From the NCBI RefSeq assembly GCF_009389715.1, contig NC_052405.1:11610694-11674693 (forward strand): a DNA stretch of 64,000 bases, read 5' to 3'. Shown here one piece after another: positions 49,801-60,411 of this stretch. Position numbers and translations under genes: made by a program. Each line of letters starts with the position of its first letter. Within the stretch, counting starts at the first letter, position 1. This stretch comes from Phoenix dactylifera (taxonomy: Eukaryota; Streptophyta; Magnoliopsida; Arecales; Arecaceae). The notes under the pieces are model-generated. The model saw only the letters and a program-made list of their open reading frames with translations, was not told the DNA's origin and made no database searches.

Positions 49801-52800
49801 TTAGTTCCATTATCCCTGATGTCAAACATGCAAAAAAATAACTGCTAAAAGATAATAATTCTATCCAATACCCATAATAACAATAAGGTATAAGCAAAAA
49901 AAAAAAAACTTGGGCTTATGTGGGTCAAAGAAGATGATAGGGACTCTCAGATACATTCAAGGGAAAAACATTTAATACTAACATGATCAGATACAAAAAG
50001 ATAATTGCTCATAATTGTAGGCATATTCTTTATCTAAGTTCATGCATATTTTTTATATACATAATGTCAAACACCAAGTGCTGTATTATTGTTGAAGACT
50101 GGAAGAAGAAATAGATTATAGTGAGTTACCTGAAAAATTTGACTGCAAAGAAAAGCAGTGATGAAAGTCACTTGCATATGCATTCTCATGAACCTGAAAT
50201 ATTTATATCACTTTAAGGAAACAATTTACAAGATCCTAATTCAATATTTGATATGCCTACATAGCATAATTATTCCAAGCAAGGTTGTCCAGCTAGAAAC
50301 AAGAAAACACATGCAATCCCTTAATCATATAGTTGTGCTTTTATCCCCACAAAAATCATGATATAAGCTTTAAAAGATCCATAACTTTTTGAGAAAAAAA
50401 GAACGAAAAGAGTATTCATGGAAAGCAAAATACATACCACACTTGCAGAATTATGACGGCACCTTCCAGCACAGAAATCAAAAACACTAGCATAAGTGCC
50501 TGAAAGAAGACAAGGTGGAAAACATGAATTAATGATGATAAAAGGCCTCCTCTCAGCAAAGAGGAGTTCTAAATGTGTATACAACCTGCAGTAATTGGTT
50601 TGGCTATCTTCACTTTCAGCGCAAGATCTTCCATTGTCTGCAAAAAGGACTGAGCGTGTTCAAACAAAGGCCTCAAATTTTTAATGGTAGCAGTGTGAAT
50701 TCTGAATTAAAGAGAATACCCTGGATGGATCTAAGCAGCACGATACACAATGCTCATATGAATTGCAGCACTGTGAAACAAGGTTGCACCCACTGAAAAA
50801 TCAAATGCCTAATTCAGCAAGTTCTCTATTTCAGTCCAGATGGTCATGTCAAATATCAGCTCATAGCCAAAAAACTCACTGACAAGAAAATCGCTGCCCT
50901 ATTTCAGGACAGCAGCGAGACAATGAATCAACTGAAAGGGCAGTACATACATAGCCTGCAAGATTATAAGTTGATTAAAAACAGTTGTTGAATGGATAAG
51001 TCATGGTGCAAAACCAATACTAATAATTTTCCTATAAAACGACAATCATAGCCAAACAATTTGTATGTATGAACATTACTGGTGTACTTGAGCTGAGCTT
51101 CATTGAGCTTGCATCTGATCAAACTTGCTTTGAAATTAATTTCAAGCTTGAACTCTGAAATCAAGCTAGACTTGTTTACTATTCTTGCAAGCTCCATTTG
51201 AGTTTCAAATCGGCAAAAATGAGTCTAATTGAACAGTTCGATAATCCTACATTAGGCTCAAATAAATCTGCGCTTGAATCAAACTTAGTTCAAGATTGGC
51301 TTAACAATTAATTGTTTCAAAGTATTAAAAATTACTAATTAAGTCTTAACCCACGATCCATTATCCATATAATATAATATAATTAACAATTAATTGATTC
51401 AAAGAACCAAAAATATAGTAGTCGAAGTCTCGATCAAATGGTTTATTATCTATATAATATAGAATATATATATATATATAATATTTTTGAGCCATATCGG
51501 GATGAGCCTGGTCAATTTTGGCTTGGCTAGAAATTAAATTCAAGCACATCTTGTTGGTTCAAGCTTGATTATTTGGATTTGAACCAATATTGATTTGAGC
51601 TTTTCTCAACCCAAGCTCGAGCTGCTCGGCTCATTGATAGCCCTAATTAACATATGCTTAACGTGTACATGTATATGTGCATAGTTCACAGGTGCTTCTT
51701 TTCCCTGCTGGCGCCCATAATTATTGCACAATATAAACAGTGAGAGCAGTACAAAGTTGGAGCTTTACCATTATCATCTGATAGTAAGTATCGCCCTTGA
51801 ATAGTATTCCTGCACACACGGTTCTCTGGAAGACCAATGTCCTTCCTGAAAAAATTAAACTAAAATTTTCAACAGAAACCTGTTTCTGTATTATAATAAA
51901 ATCTTTTTCTTGTATTATCATGTTGTGATAAAAAATGAAGGGGATCCAACATGCAATTGGAGAAATCACTTAATTATAATATGTATACTATTAATTCTTT
52001 TCTCGTGCAATTATTGAAACTTCAAGACCCTGGAAGAAGATGACTGAGAAATGGGAGCATAAAAATCCAAAAAAACCACATGTAGAAAGATTGCAGGTTA
52101 CATTGACTAAGATAGCATAAGTACAAGAATTAAAATTGAAAGACCACAGTTGCACAATTCATTTCAGCACTATAAAACCTTAAACAATAAAATTTGCTGC
52201 TTCAATGTGTAAATTATTGTATAGAAGCATCAAGGAAAAGCTACTGTGTCTCTCAGGTCATTAGGAGTCCTGCTTCTTAATGTGCACACGGTCTGTTTAT
52301 TCATTGAAACATATATTGTAGGAATGTGTCTCTGAAGATTTCTACCTAGACTAAGATGTGTATAAAAGAGAAAATCATGTGACAGTAATAGTAAAATATC
52401 GCAAGAAATGCAGGTTAAAGTTTGTTGGAAAGACAAATATAGAAGACTAGGAACTTACTCTCAACTACAATTCTTATACTGATCAGGTAACCATATATCC
52501 ACCAAGGTGTTCAACATCAAATAGCAGCAGTTGTTATTCCAAAAGCTTTTGTTGGCCGATATACTTATTTATCTTGAGAGGTATGTAAAAAGAATGGAAG
52601 AGAAAGGGCCTTGCTTCTCTGTCTTTTATATTCATATTACTCACTGTATATACTTGTGTGGGAGTTCCAACATTAATTACTAATAAAAGTCTTAAGCTAA
52701 GTAACAGTATAATGTTCCAAGATCGAACTTACTGTATGAACTTACACTCAAACACATTTCTTCCACAGATCTTGTAGCTATATATCCACCAAGATGCTCA

Positions 52801-53528
52801 ACATTAAGTATCAGCACTTGTCATCATGCAAGCTTTTGTTGGCTGAATTGCATATTTATCTTGAGAAGCAATGCAAAACAAAAGAAAAAAGGGCATTATT
52901 CATTCCTCTGTCTTTGACCTGCAAGTTGTGCATAATTTGTAACGCACAAGCAATCCAATCCAGCATCTAATACTAATATATGCTCTAAACTCACCACATT
53001 TTCTCAGGCAGTACTATTTTTCCCACTAATATCCTTTCGTATTGGTAATCCTCTCTTTGTTTCAGGGCCTTCTTCCAAGTCAAAAAGACTTATAAAAATC
53101 AAAGTTCTAACAATAACTTTGATCACTATGGCATTCACAACGACGGGTGAGGTCCATGAATGGAGACTGGATCAGCTTATGAATAGATTTTTCTTTCTCG
53201 TTAAACCATGATGCGAATTCCCATCCTCTAGACCCTAGGTTCAATCTTTCTACCAAAATACGAACTTTGACCCCAAAACTAACACAAGATTCCACAACAT
53301 TCCATAAAATTTCACTTTTGCCGCCGCGGTTCGGAAACACCTCTTCACAGTTTTCAGCGCTTGAAACAAAGCAAGGACAGAACGAGGGGGTAAAATAAAG
53401 AGGAAGAGAAGGAGATGGCGATCCACTCACCGGATTCCGGAGATTTTGGACGGAAAAACGAAGGCAATGAGGATCCAAAGGATCGGAAAGAGAGCATCTG
53501 GGAGGAGATCGCGACAAGATTTCCCCAT
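46883..53528 (-). CDS. SPRING/C12orf49-like (DUF2054) Cys-rich membrane protein
   Basis: Assembled from eleven minus-strand exons, all with GT/AG borders and agreeing phases: 53528-53431, 51845-51769, 50955-50880, 50792-50720, 50637-50586, 50499-50438, 50193-50130, 49815-49758, 49668-49582, 48095-48002 and 46975-46883. They give 277 residues. Residues 12-25 are a membrane anchor near the N-terminus. A Cys-rich body follows: VCRNTIQGRYLLSDDNG, CHGCNLVSQCCNSYEHC, FDFCAGRCRHNSASVVHENA, then GESCNSACRSKKQSCVP, RYMSCKGGC and a terminal CDGSHQHTRRLCPCA. This matches the plant members of the SPRING family as I remember them. In animals SPRING is a Golgi membrane protein needed for site-1 protease and SREBP processing. 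Plants lack SREBP, so the role here is unknown; a link to the plant site-1 protease (SBT6.1) is inference. The exon 8 frame meets a stop just past its donor, so reading without splicing would end the protein falsely early. Introns hold several tandem duplications. Confidence 0.88.
48425..48945. repeat. Tandem duplication of about 0.27 kb in an intron
   Basis: Two diverged copies, at about 48425-48705 and 48706-48945, share phrases such as AAAATTTGTTACC and GAATTCCATGTTTATAT. They lie between exons 9 and 10 of the SPRING-like gene. Confidence 0.75.
49111..49272. repeat. Tandem duplication of about 81 bp in an intron
   Basis: Both copies contain ATGCTCTACACTTGCTCTA and AGACACCCAAAGACAGG. They lie in the same intron of the SPRING-like gene as the preceding pair. 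Confidence 0.85.
52455..53000. repeat. Tandem duplication of about 0.28 kb in intron 1
   Basis: Copies at about 52455-52740 and 52741-53000 share CTATATATCCACCAAG/CCATATATCCACCAAG and GCTTTTGTTGGC. They lie in intron 1 of the SPRING-like gene. Confidence 0.7.
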
Positions 53529-54687
53529 TTGGAGATGCGATTCGAGGAGAGCGGGTTGGGGCTTAGGGCTCCGAAAGCAAGAGATTTGGGGTTTTGGGTA
53601 ATTTTTCCCTTCTACAAAGGAGAAAGGGAAATCCGTCGGCGGAGGCGATGGTTTAAGGGAGTTATCTGTAATAAGTACATTCGATAGGGGGATTTGTTTG
53701 AAACATTGGAATATCAATTTTGAACTAGTCTCGGCAATTGGTTGCCGGTGTTAGAACAATTATAGCAAATGCATTCTTACATATATTCCCTTATGGTAAA
53801 TAAAATAACGAATAGAGTTTTTTTGCATGAATACTCTCCTAAATATCGAATTTTTCATGAATATCCTCTCCAAATTGATATTTACATATATACCATCGTA
53901 AAACACTTGTTTTGCTATTTTATTTTTTTAATTATTATTTTTGCATATATATCCATGCCATCTAACGTCGTTAAAAAATTAACGATTTCAAATTAAGATG
54001 ACTAAACTACTCTTATTAAGTAGATATGCAAAAAGGAACATTCATAAGACGATCGCAATGAAGACAAAAAAGAAAATTTCAAAATTTTATTTTATTTTTA
54101 ATTAAAATAAATATAGTTTTTATTAACGATGTTAGAAGAACCGTTATATTAGGGGTATTTATGTAAAAATAGTATTTTATGAGTGTATAGAAATAAATAT
54201 AAATTTTAAGAAGGTATTCATATAAATTTGAATTTTTAGAAAGATATACATGCAAAAAAAACCCTAATTAATATGTAACAGATATGTTATATAGAGGTTA
54301 TATATATTTAAAATAGGCTCCTTAAATTTGAACTGGTCCTGTAGTTGTTCTATTCACATGGTTTTAAACTACAAGATATTGGTCATATAAGTGGTCAATA
54401 GATTTCAAGATAAATTGAGATCTTAGTTTATTAGCTTTTTAGCTAATGTGAAAAACAGAAAATCTCAACAGAAACTAAAAATTTTTATATCTCCATAGAC
54501 ATTTTAAGATCAATATATTAACATATTGGCTAATTTAATAGATTAGATATTAACAACTATATGTAGAGATTGATTTTAAACTTTTATAATTAAAAAATTA
54601 ATTGATTTCGAGAAATAAAAGAAGTTATTGAAAAGTATGAAAAGAGATATCTATGTATCAGTTGGAATTTACTGATTTATACAACCT

Positions 54688-54850
54688 ATATGTATGTATG
54701 TATGTATGTATGTATATGTATATATGTATGTATGTATGTATGTATATGTATATATATCTGTATGTATAAATATGTGTGTGTGCATGTATGTAAATACATA
54801 TGTGTGTATGTATATAAAACACATGTATGCCTGTGTGTATGTATGTATAC
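54688..54850. repeat. ATGT/GTAT microsatellite
   Basis: A long impure run of four-base GTAT units with GT-rich interruptions. The Tyr/Val- and Ile/His-rich frames through it are repeat artefacts. Confidence 0.95.
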
Positions 54851-55239
54851 ATGTAAGGAGATGTCTGGTATCAATACAAAACAAATCTCAACCACATTAA
54901 AATCTTGTTTGCTTGAACAGGTTGAGTTCTAGTACAGGCATATTCGCATATAAATTCCCATAGCATGGGAATAATATAATTTTCTGCATGAATCCATAAC
55001 TTTGACCACTAGAAATTTGGTACGGCTCTTTTGAAAGTTTGGGTTAAAACAAATCACGGTAGGATGGAACAAAAAAAATAAAAATAAATCATGGTAGGCC
55101 ACATCATTTGATCAAGTAACCGGAACGTGGGAACACGCTCCTTGTTCAGCAAAGGATCATATGTGTCTCAAAAAGAAAGTCCTTACTTGATTACTTGATT
55201 AGTTGATTCTAGTGTAACCCTTTCGAGTAGGAGCAGCAA

Positions 55240-55465
55240 TTTATAATCCGATCCATCAATTCGATCTACAAATGACCCACTTTAAGTAGATTTGGGTTTG
55301 ATTTAGGTCATAAATAGATCAACCCGTCTAAATCTATTTACTAAATAGATTGAATCTGGAATATAAATATTTAACCCGTTTAATCCATTTTGACTCGTTT
55401 AACCCATTTTGACCCGTTTAATAATTGAGTCGGATATAACCCGACTCGTTTAACCTATTTGATCT
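55240..55465. repeat. Block of repeated GACCCGTTTAA-type words
   Basis: Words like TTTTGACCCGTTTAA and ACCCGACTCGTTTAACC recur at short spacing. The style resembles the repeat remnants at 21.43-21.68 kb and 62.7-63.5 kb. No ends were defined. Confidence 0.45.
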
Positions 55466-57731
55466 TTATTTGAGGATACCATCAGAGGATGTGCCCTATA
55501 GAAAAATGGCTTGATTTTGCAGCAAAAATTTGTTTTTCTCAAAATTTTATTTTATCAAGATTTTGGATCAAATTCTAAAGTTTTTATGGTTTCGAATAAT
55601 CCCACATAGGACAGTGAATTCTGCGTGCCTCTATTTCAGCCCTATCATTTCTAGTCCTGATTTATGTAGCATTAGAATTTTTTTTGCCTTTTTTCCATTT
55701 TGTTTGCAAATACTAGCAATAGCTTTTCCAACAAACTCTTTCTTTTTTAATGCAGTTTACGAGCAAGGTAGAACAATCATACATCACAATTTCCCAATTT
55801 GTGTGGCATACAACACCAAGAATGAAAGTCGCATGCAATAAAAAAACTAATACAATAAAATTAATCACTCCACGCATGAGCTCTAAACTTCGTTACCTTG
55901 TCACGGTCATGGGACAATCCATGGAAGCTAATTATTTAAGAGGAAAGTTAGGTCAAACTCATCTGCTGGACTTGTCTTTGCTGGTTGGCACCCCTTTCGA
56001 CTTTTAAAATCTCGAGAATTCATTTTTTTTTAAAAAAAATCAACTCCACCATATTTCTTCAAAAAGAAAAAAAAATAAAATAATCGTTTCCACTGCTCAC
56101 ACTTGATCATGTCCAAAATACTTGATAATTATTTGTTTGCCAAGTTCTAATCTCCCTTGAGACATTCTTCTTAATATGCTCACACGTCAAATTAGGTTCA
56201 TAATGTCAACGTGGGCCCCATTGGTTAGCCATGACAAGGTCAACTTTTTGTCTATTTCGATTATTTTTTCCAAAAAGTGACATGAATTATATGGATTCCC
56301 ACTGCTGGAGCCATAAGCTTTTTGACACCTCTGAGTCCTCCATGGCTGACAGCTCCAGCCACGCCCAATAATGCTGACTTGAATAAAGAAAGCCATCATA
56401 GCTGGGAATGGAAATCCACTTTCACCCTCTCAATCATCAATATCTGTAAAGAGTTTTTCTATGTTGATAGATTGACCATCATACCCTTGTTCTATTCCTA
56501 ATGCTGTGAGTTAAGTGCACAGCAACTCAGTAGAACAATGACAAATTAATTCTTGATAAAATATAAAAGATTTCCTCACAATAAAAAAGATGAAATATGT
56601 AAACTTTGTCCAAGCAGGCCAAATATATATGCACAAAGACACAAGAGTTCGACTAGATCTAGGAAAGATCTAGGAAAGCACCGTGTGGATGGGCACCACC
56701 CTCTGCTTCGGAACATCTGGACCATGATAAGAGGCGATGTTATGTTCTAAGCTAGACATGTCTACAAAGAGACCAATGAGGCCGCAGATTAGAGAGCCTC
56801 GTACGTGGCAGGTCATTTCGGAGGAACTCTATGGGTTGGAGAAAGAGAGCTATCTAGAGCATTCCGTGATGTGTTGTTTTTTGACTTTTTTAGATGTATT
56901 TATATTAGAAGCGTATAAGCCATCCGCTATAATAAAAAAAAATACACACGCACATAAGTACTTGTCCACAAAAAATATATACTACATCTCAATTAGTCGT
57001 ATAAAATCCAAAACCATGGTTAAAAAAAATTACCAATCGCATGAATTGTACCAATTACTCTTCATTGGTGAAAGAAAGATGATTATAAAAATTACTGGCC
57101 GTACTAAAAACTAATCAATTACAATTCTAGTCATAGAGAATTTTTATAATCAAAATACATGGTAGAGTTCAACGAGCCAAAACGAAACATAGACAAAGCA
57201 TATTCTTCTATTTTAAGCATATCTCCTATTGAATTGGCTGGGACCAACTAATAAATACCTGTATTATTTACAATGTTACAAGAAAGATATTTCTCTGCAC
57301 TCATTGAATCACTACTCCAATTTCGATATACATTGGACCTGCCACGAAATTGGTACTTCTACTGAGAAATTGAGTGATATTAGAAAGCAGCACTTATAGT
57401 ATCATAGTAGTTTTTTACAACAGAATTATTAAGAATTTATGCACAGACAAAACTTGTACCTTCTACATGAAAGAAAATTTTCTTTGTTGAATGATACAAC
57501 AGTCGCTTCGAAATCTATCTAGATGAAAAAGTTTACAATATTTTGAGATTTGTGTGGAGTGTGTTCCAATAGTCGATATTGCGAAAAAAACATCCATTAT
57601 TTTTTCCATGAAAGATGCAACCCTAATCTTTTTTTTTTTAGTAAAACGGCCGCTCACGTTAATCTAGCGTGGTGCAACCAACGGAGTATGTGGCATGAAG
57701 ATGGAGGTATAATCTCAGATCATGACCATAA

Positions 57732-58212
57732 GGGCTCGTTTGGTTCGCGGGAAAAGAAGGGAGGAAAGTGTGGTCAACGGGAAAGTAATGAGATGCCTCT
57801 TGTTTGGTTGGAGTTTTCAAAGGAGAGAGAAGGGAAAGTTGAATTCCCATGGGAATATGATTCCCACATTTCATGGGAAAGTCTTTCCCATGAGAAACAT
57901 GGGAAAGTTACTTTCCCATGAGGCAGGAATTACTCCATTTTTACTTTTTCCCAAAAAGTCCCTTCAGCATTAAAGAAGCATTAAAGAGACATTAAAAACT
58001 TAATTTTTATTAAGGGCATAATAGGAATTATACATAACTTTCCTAGGAAAGTGGATGGCCAACCAAACATAAGCACTTTGGAAATTTGCCATTTTCCCAT
58101 GGTCAACCAAACATGCCAAAAGTACTTTCCTAGGCATCATTTTCCTAGGAATTTGTTTCCGAGGAATCATATTCCTAGGAGGGAAAATGCTTCCCGCGAA
58201 CCAAACGAGCCC
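57732..58212. mobile_element. Tourist-like (PIF/Harbinger) MITE, complete
   Basis: A 481-base non-coding element with inverted ends: GGGCTCGTTTGGTTCGCGGG on the left and its complement ending CCAAACGAGCCC on the right. TAA flanks both sides (57729-57731 and 58213-58215). A three-base TAA/TTA duplication and GGGC..GTTTGG ends are typical of PIF/Harbinger MITEs. The interior has many CATGGGAAAG-type short inverted words. A truncated relative is at 21815-22098. Confidence 0.9.
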
Positions 58213-58559
58213 TAAGACTTTTTCAGAGTGATAGGTAGCAAAGGAAGTAACCCAATCAACTATCTTGTTCATCTTTTGATCTACATGAGCAATCTGAAAG
58301 GAGTCACAGTTTCTCACCATTCACTGTATATCGTTTAACAGAGGAAGGCGGTCTGCATGTCCCTCAGCCATCAACAACGTTGCCAGGGATATTCTGGTCC
58401 ATGCACAGCCATCGTTAAAAATTCAGGGACGTAATAACTCGTAAGTTGATTACCCGGTACCCGCAGAACGTTATAACCCCCCCGGCACGCCAAAATTTTA
58501 CAACCGTTATTGTCCATATCAATCTTTTCCTGATTTAAATTGTACGCAAAGTGCAAAAG

Positions 58560-59123
58560 ACCAAAAAAAAAAGAAAAAAAAGAAAGAGAAATTTTTGAGG
58601 GATCTCAAGCCTCTGCCTCCCCAGGAGGCTATTGACGGAGGTGAGCTTAGTGGAATTCGATTCTTTTTTCCTTCCTGTTCCCGTTCACAGTTCTTGGAGA
58701 AATTTGCGCAGACGAGAGCCCCCATTGGAAAAAGATCTTTTTTTTCCATGTTTTTTTTCTGTAATTGTAGGCTAAGATTCTGTGTTTTGTCATTGCAGGC
58801 TTGACCCGATCGCCCAATGGAGCACCGGATTCGACCAAATAACGAGATTTTGACCTCTAATTGATCGGTGTATTTGTCTTTCAATCAATTTCCCCCTAGA
58901 ATTTGACAATTCTTTAGTTGACTCCTTGTTTCGATTTGATTTAGAAGGAAATTTTGCCAGGCATTCGCTTTTTTTCCCCCCACCATAATGATTTGAGAAA
59001 CCCTAAAACCCGATTACAAGAAACCCTTCTTCTGGCAACCTTATTGGTGAATTTTTTGCCCTTTTTTGATTTAATTTTGTATACCGGGCTTGACATTTGA
59101 AGAAAAAGAAAGAAATAATACAA
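58560..59123 (+). promoter_or_regulatory. Probable 5' leader of the SRL2/EFR3-like gene
   Basis: The change in composition, the CT-rich runs and a donor-like GAG|GTGAGC at about 58640 suggest a leader with a possible intron before the ATG at 59124. This is inferred from sequence style only. Confidence 0.3.
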
Positions 59124-60411
59124 ATGGGGGTGGTATCGAGGCAGGTCTTGCCTGCTTGTGGTAACCTCTGTTTTCTGTGCCCTTCGATGCGGGCGAGATC
59201 AAGGCAGCCTGTTAAACGGTATAAGAAGCTCATTGCTGATAGCTTCCCAAAGACTCAGGTGAATCTCTTACACTTTCTAATTTGTATAGATTTTTATCAG
59301 CTAACTAGACATATCTGGATTGATCTAGAACTTAACTGGCGTAATTTATTTAGTTTTTGAACACCATATAATTTTGGTTTTCTTTGCGTTAAGAATTTGG
59401 TCCAATTTTGGGTTTTCTCAAACTTTTTATTTCTTTCTGTTATGCTAATAGTATTGGATTATAGCTTGTGATCTAAAATGAACTATGTTCTTCTCTCTTA
59501 GCTGTCAAAGTTGCTATTTGCTTTGCTTGGTTTAGGCTTGACTAGCTCATGTGTCTAAGGAATCTGGTGTCCTGATATGCTTGCTTATATTATCACAATT
59601 TGATTCTAACTGGTATGACTTCAAGTGTTGGAAAACATTTGTATCATCAAGAATTTGGCAAATTCTTTTTCTCTTTTCAAGCTGGTTTGAAATTTAGCTC
59701 GTTTAATGGTTTCTAATCTCTCTCATGCAAAGTTACAATCACGATTTTAATTAGGCTTGAGTTTTCACTTACTGTTAAGATGATCCTATCATGTTGTTTC
59801 TTGATCAGGATTTTACACTTTGCAACTATGATCTATCCAATTTATGGGTTGTGCTTTCCCTTTATTTGTAAAATTTTTACTTGAAGATGAACCTATAATC
59901 TACTGGGTGTCTGATTCCTATGAATAAGTTGCTTATCTATGATGCTAGGCTACACCTCTATTCCATAAAAAAGCTTCAATAAATTTCAACTCTTTTGCTT
60001 GTTTTTACTTCCGAAGTCTTGAACCTACTAAGTTGAACAAGATATATTTTATTCTGTTCCCGGCTTATACTATCAGACTCTTTTCATAACCATTAACTTG
60101 TTATTAGACCTTCATATATAATTATTTTGTTTTGCAGTAAGGAATATCTTAGGCCCTATGCTAGTATTTCCTAAAAGAAAAAGAATCCCATTTTCTTAGC
60201 TTGTAAAATAGTTTAATATAGAAACTCTTCTTAAAGTTCTGCCATTTGTACACCTTCATTCCTTGTTATATATCTTGGCTGCAATATGTTTCTCATTATA
60301 ATTATCATTTTTGCTGCTTGCCTTTGTACATTGTAGGGTGGAGAACCAAACAACAGGATGATCGGCAAGCTCTGTGAATATGCTTCTAAAAACCCAATGC
60401 GTATACCAAAG
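59124..60411 (+). CDS. SEMI-ROLLED LEAF 2 / EFR3-like protein, first two coding exons (partial)
   Basis: Exon 1 (59124-59258, 45 codons) reads MGVVSRQVLPACGNLCFLCP and then RARSRQPVKRYKKLIADSFP. Exon 2 (60337-60411, 25 codons) starts GGEPNNRMIGKLCEYASKNP and ends RIPK at a GT donor. Both junctions are phase 0. This is the conserved N-terminus of the plant ARM-repeat family that includes rice SRL2 and is related to yeast/animal EFR3, which anchors PI4-kinase at the plasma membrane. The basic and Cys-rich start could serve membrane attachment. Known family proteins are near 1000 residues, so most of the gene lies beyond 64000. The next exon, expected to begin with a Tyr-Leu-Glu-Gln-Arg-Cys-like motif, is not in the window, so the second intron exceeds 3.5 kb. 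Confidence 0.85.

Larger units (their letters stand above)
53529..57728. other. Intergenic DNA between the SPRING-like gene and the MITE
   Basis: The first few hundred bases are the promoter side of the SPRING-like gene. The rest is AT-rich with repeats (see the microsatellite and the CCCGTTTAA block). No gene is recognised. Confidence 0.45.

Noticed and set aside
49754-49815. Exon 8 of the SPRING-like gene as the terminal exon ending at a TAA
   Set aside because: The TAA lies inside a GTAAGAG donor, and three further exons continue the family motif to a Cys-rich C-terminus with correct phase.
54658-54932. Several overlapping Tyr/Ile/His- and Cys/Val-rich frames
   Set aside because: They are translations of a GTAT microsatellite.
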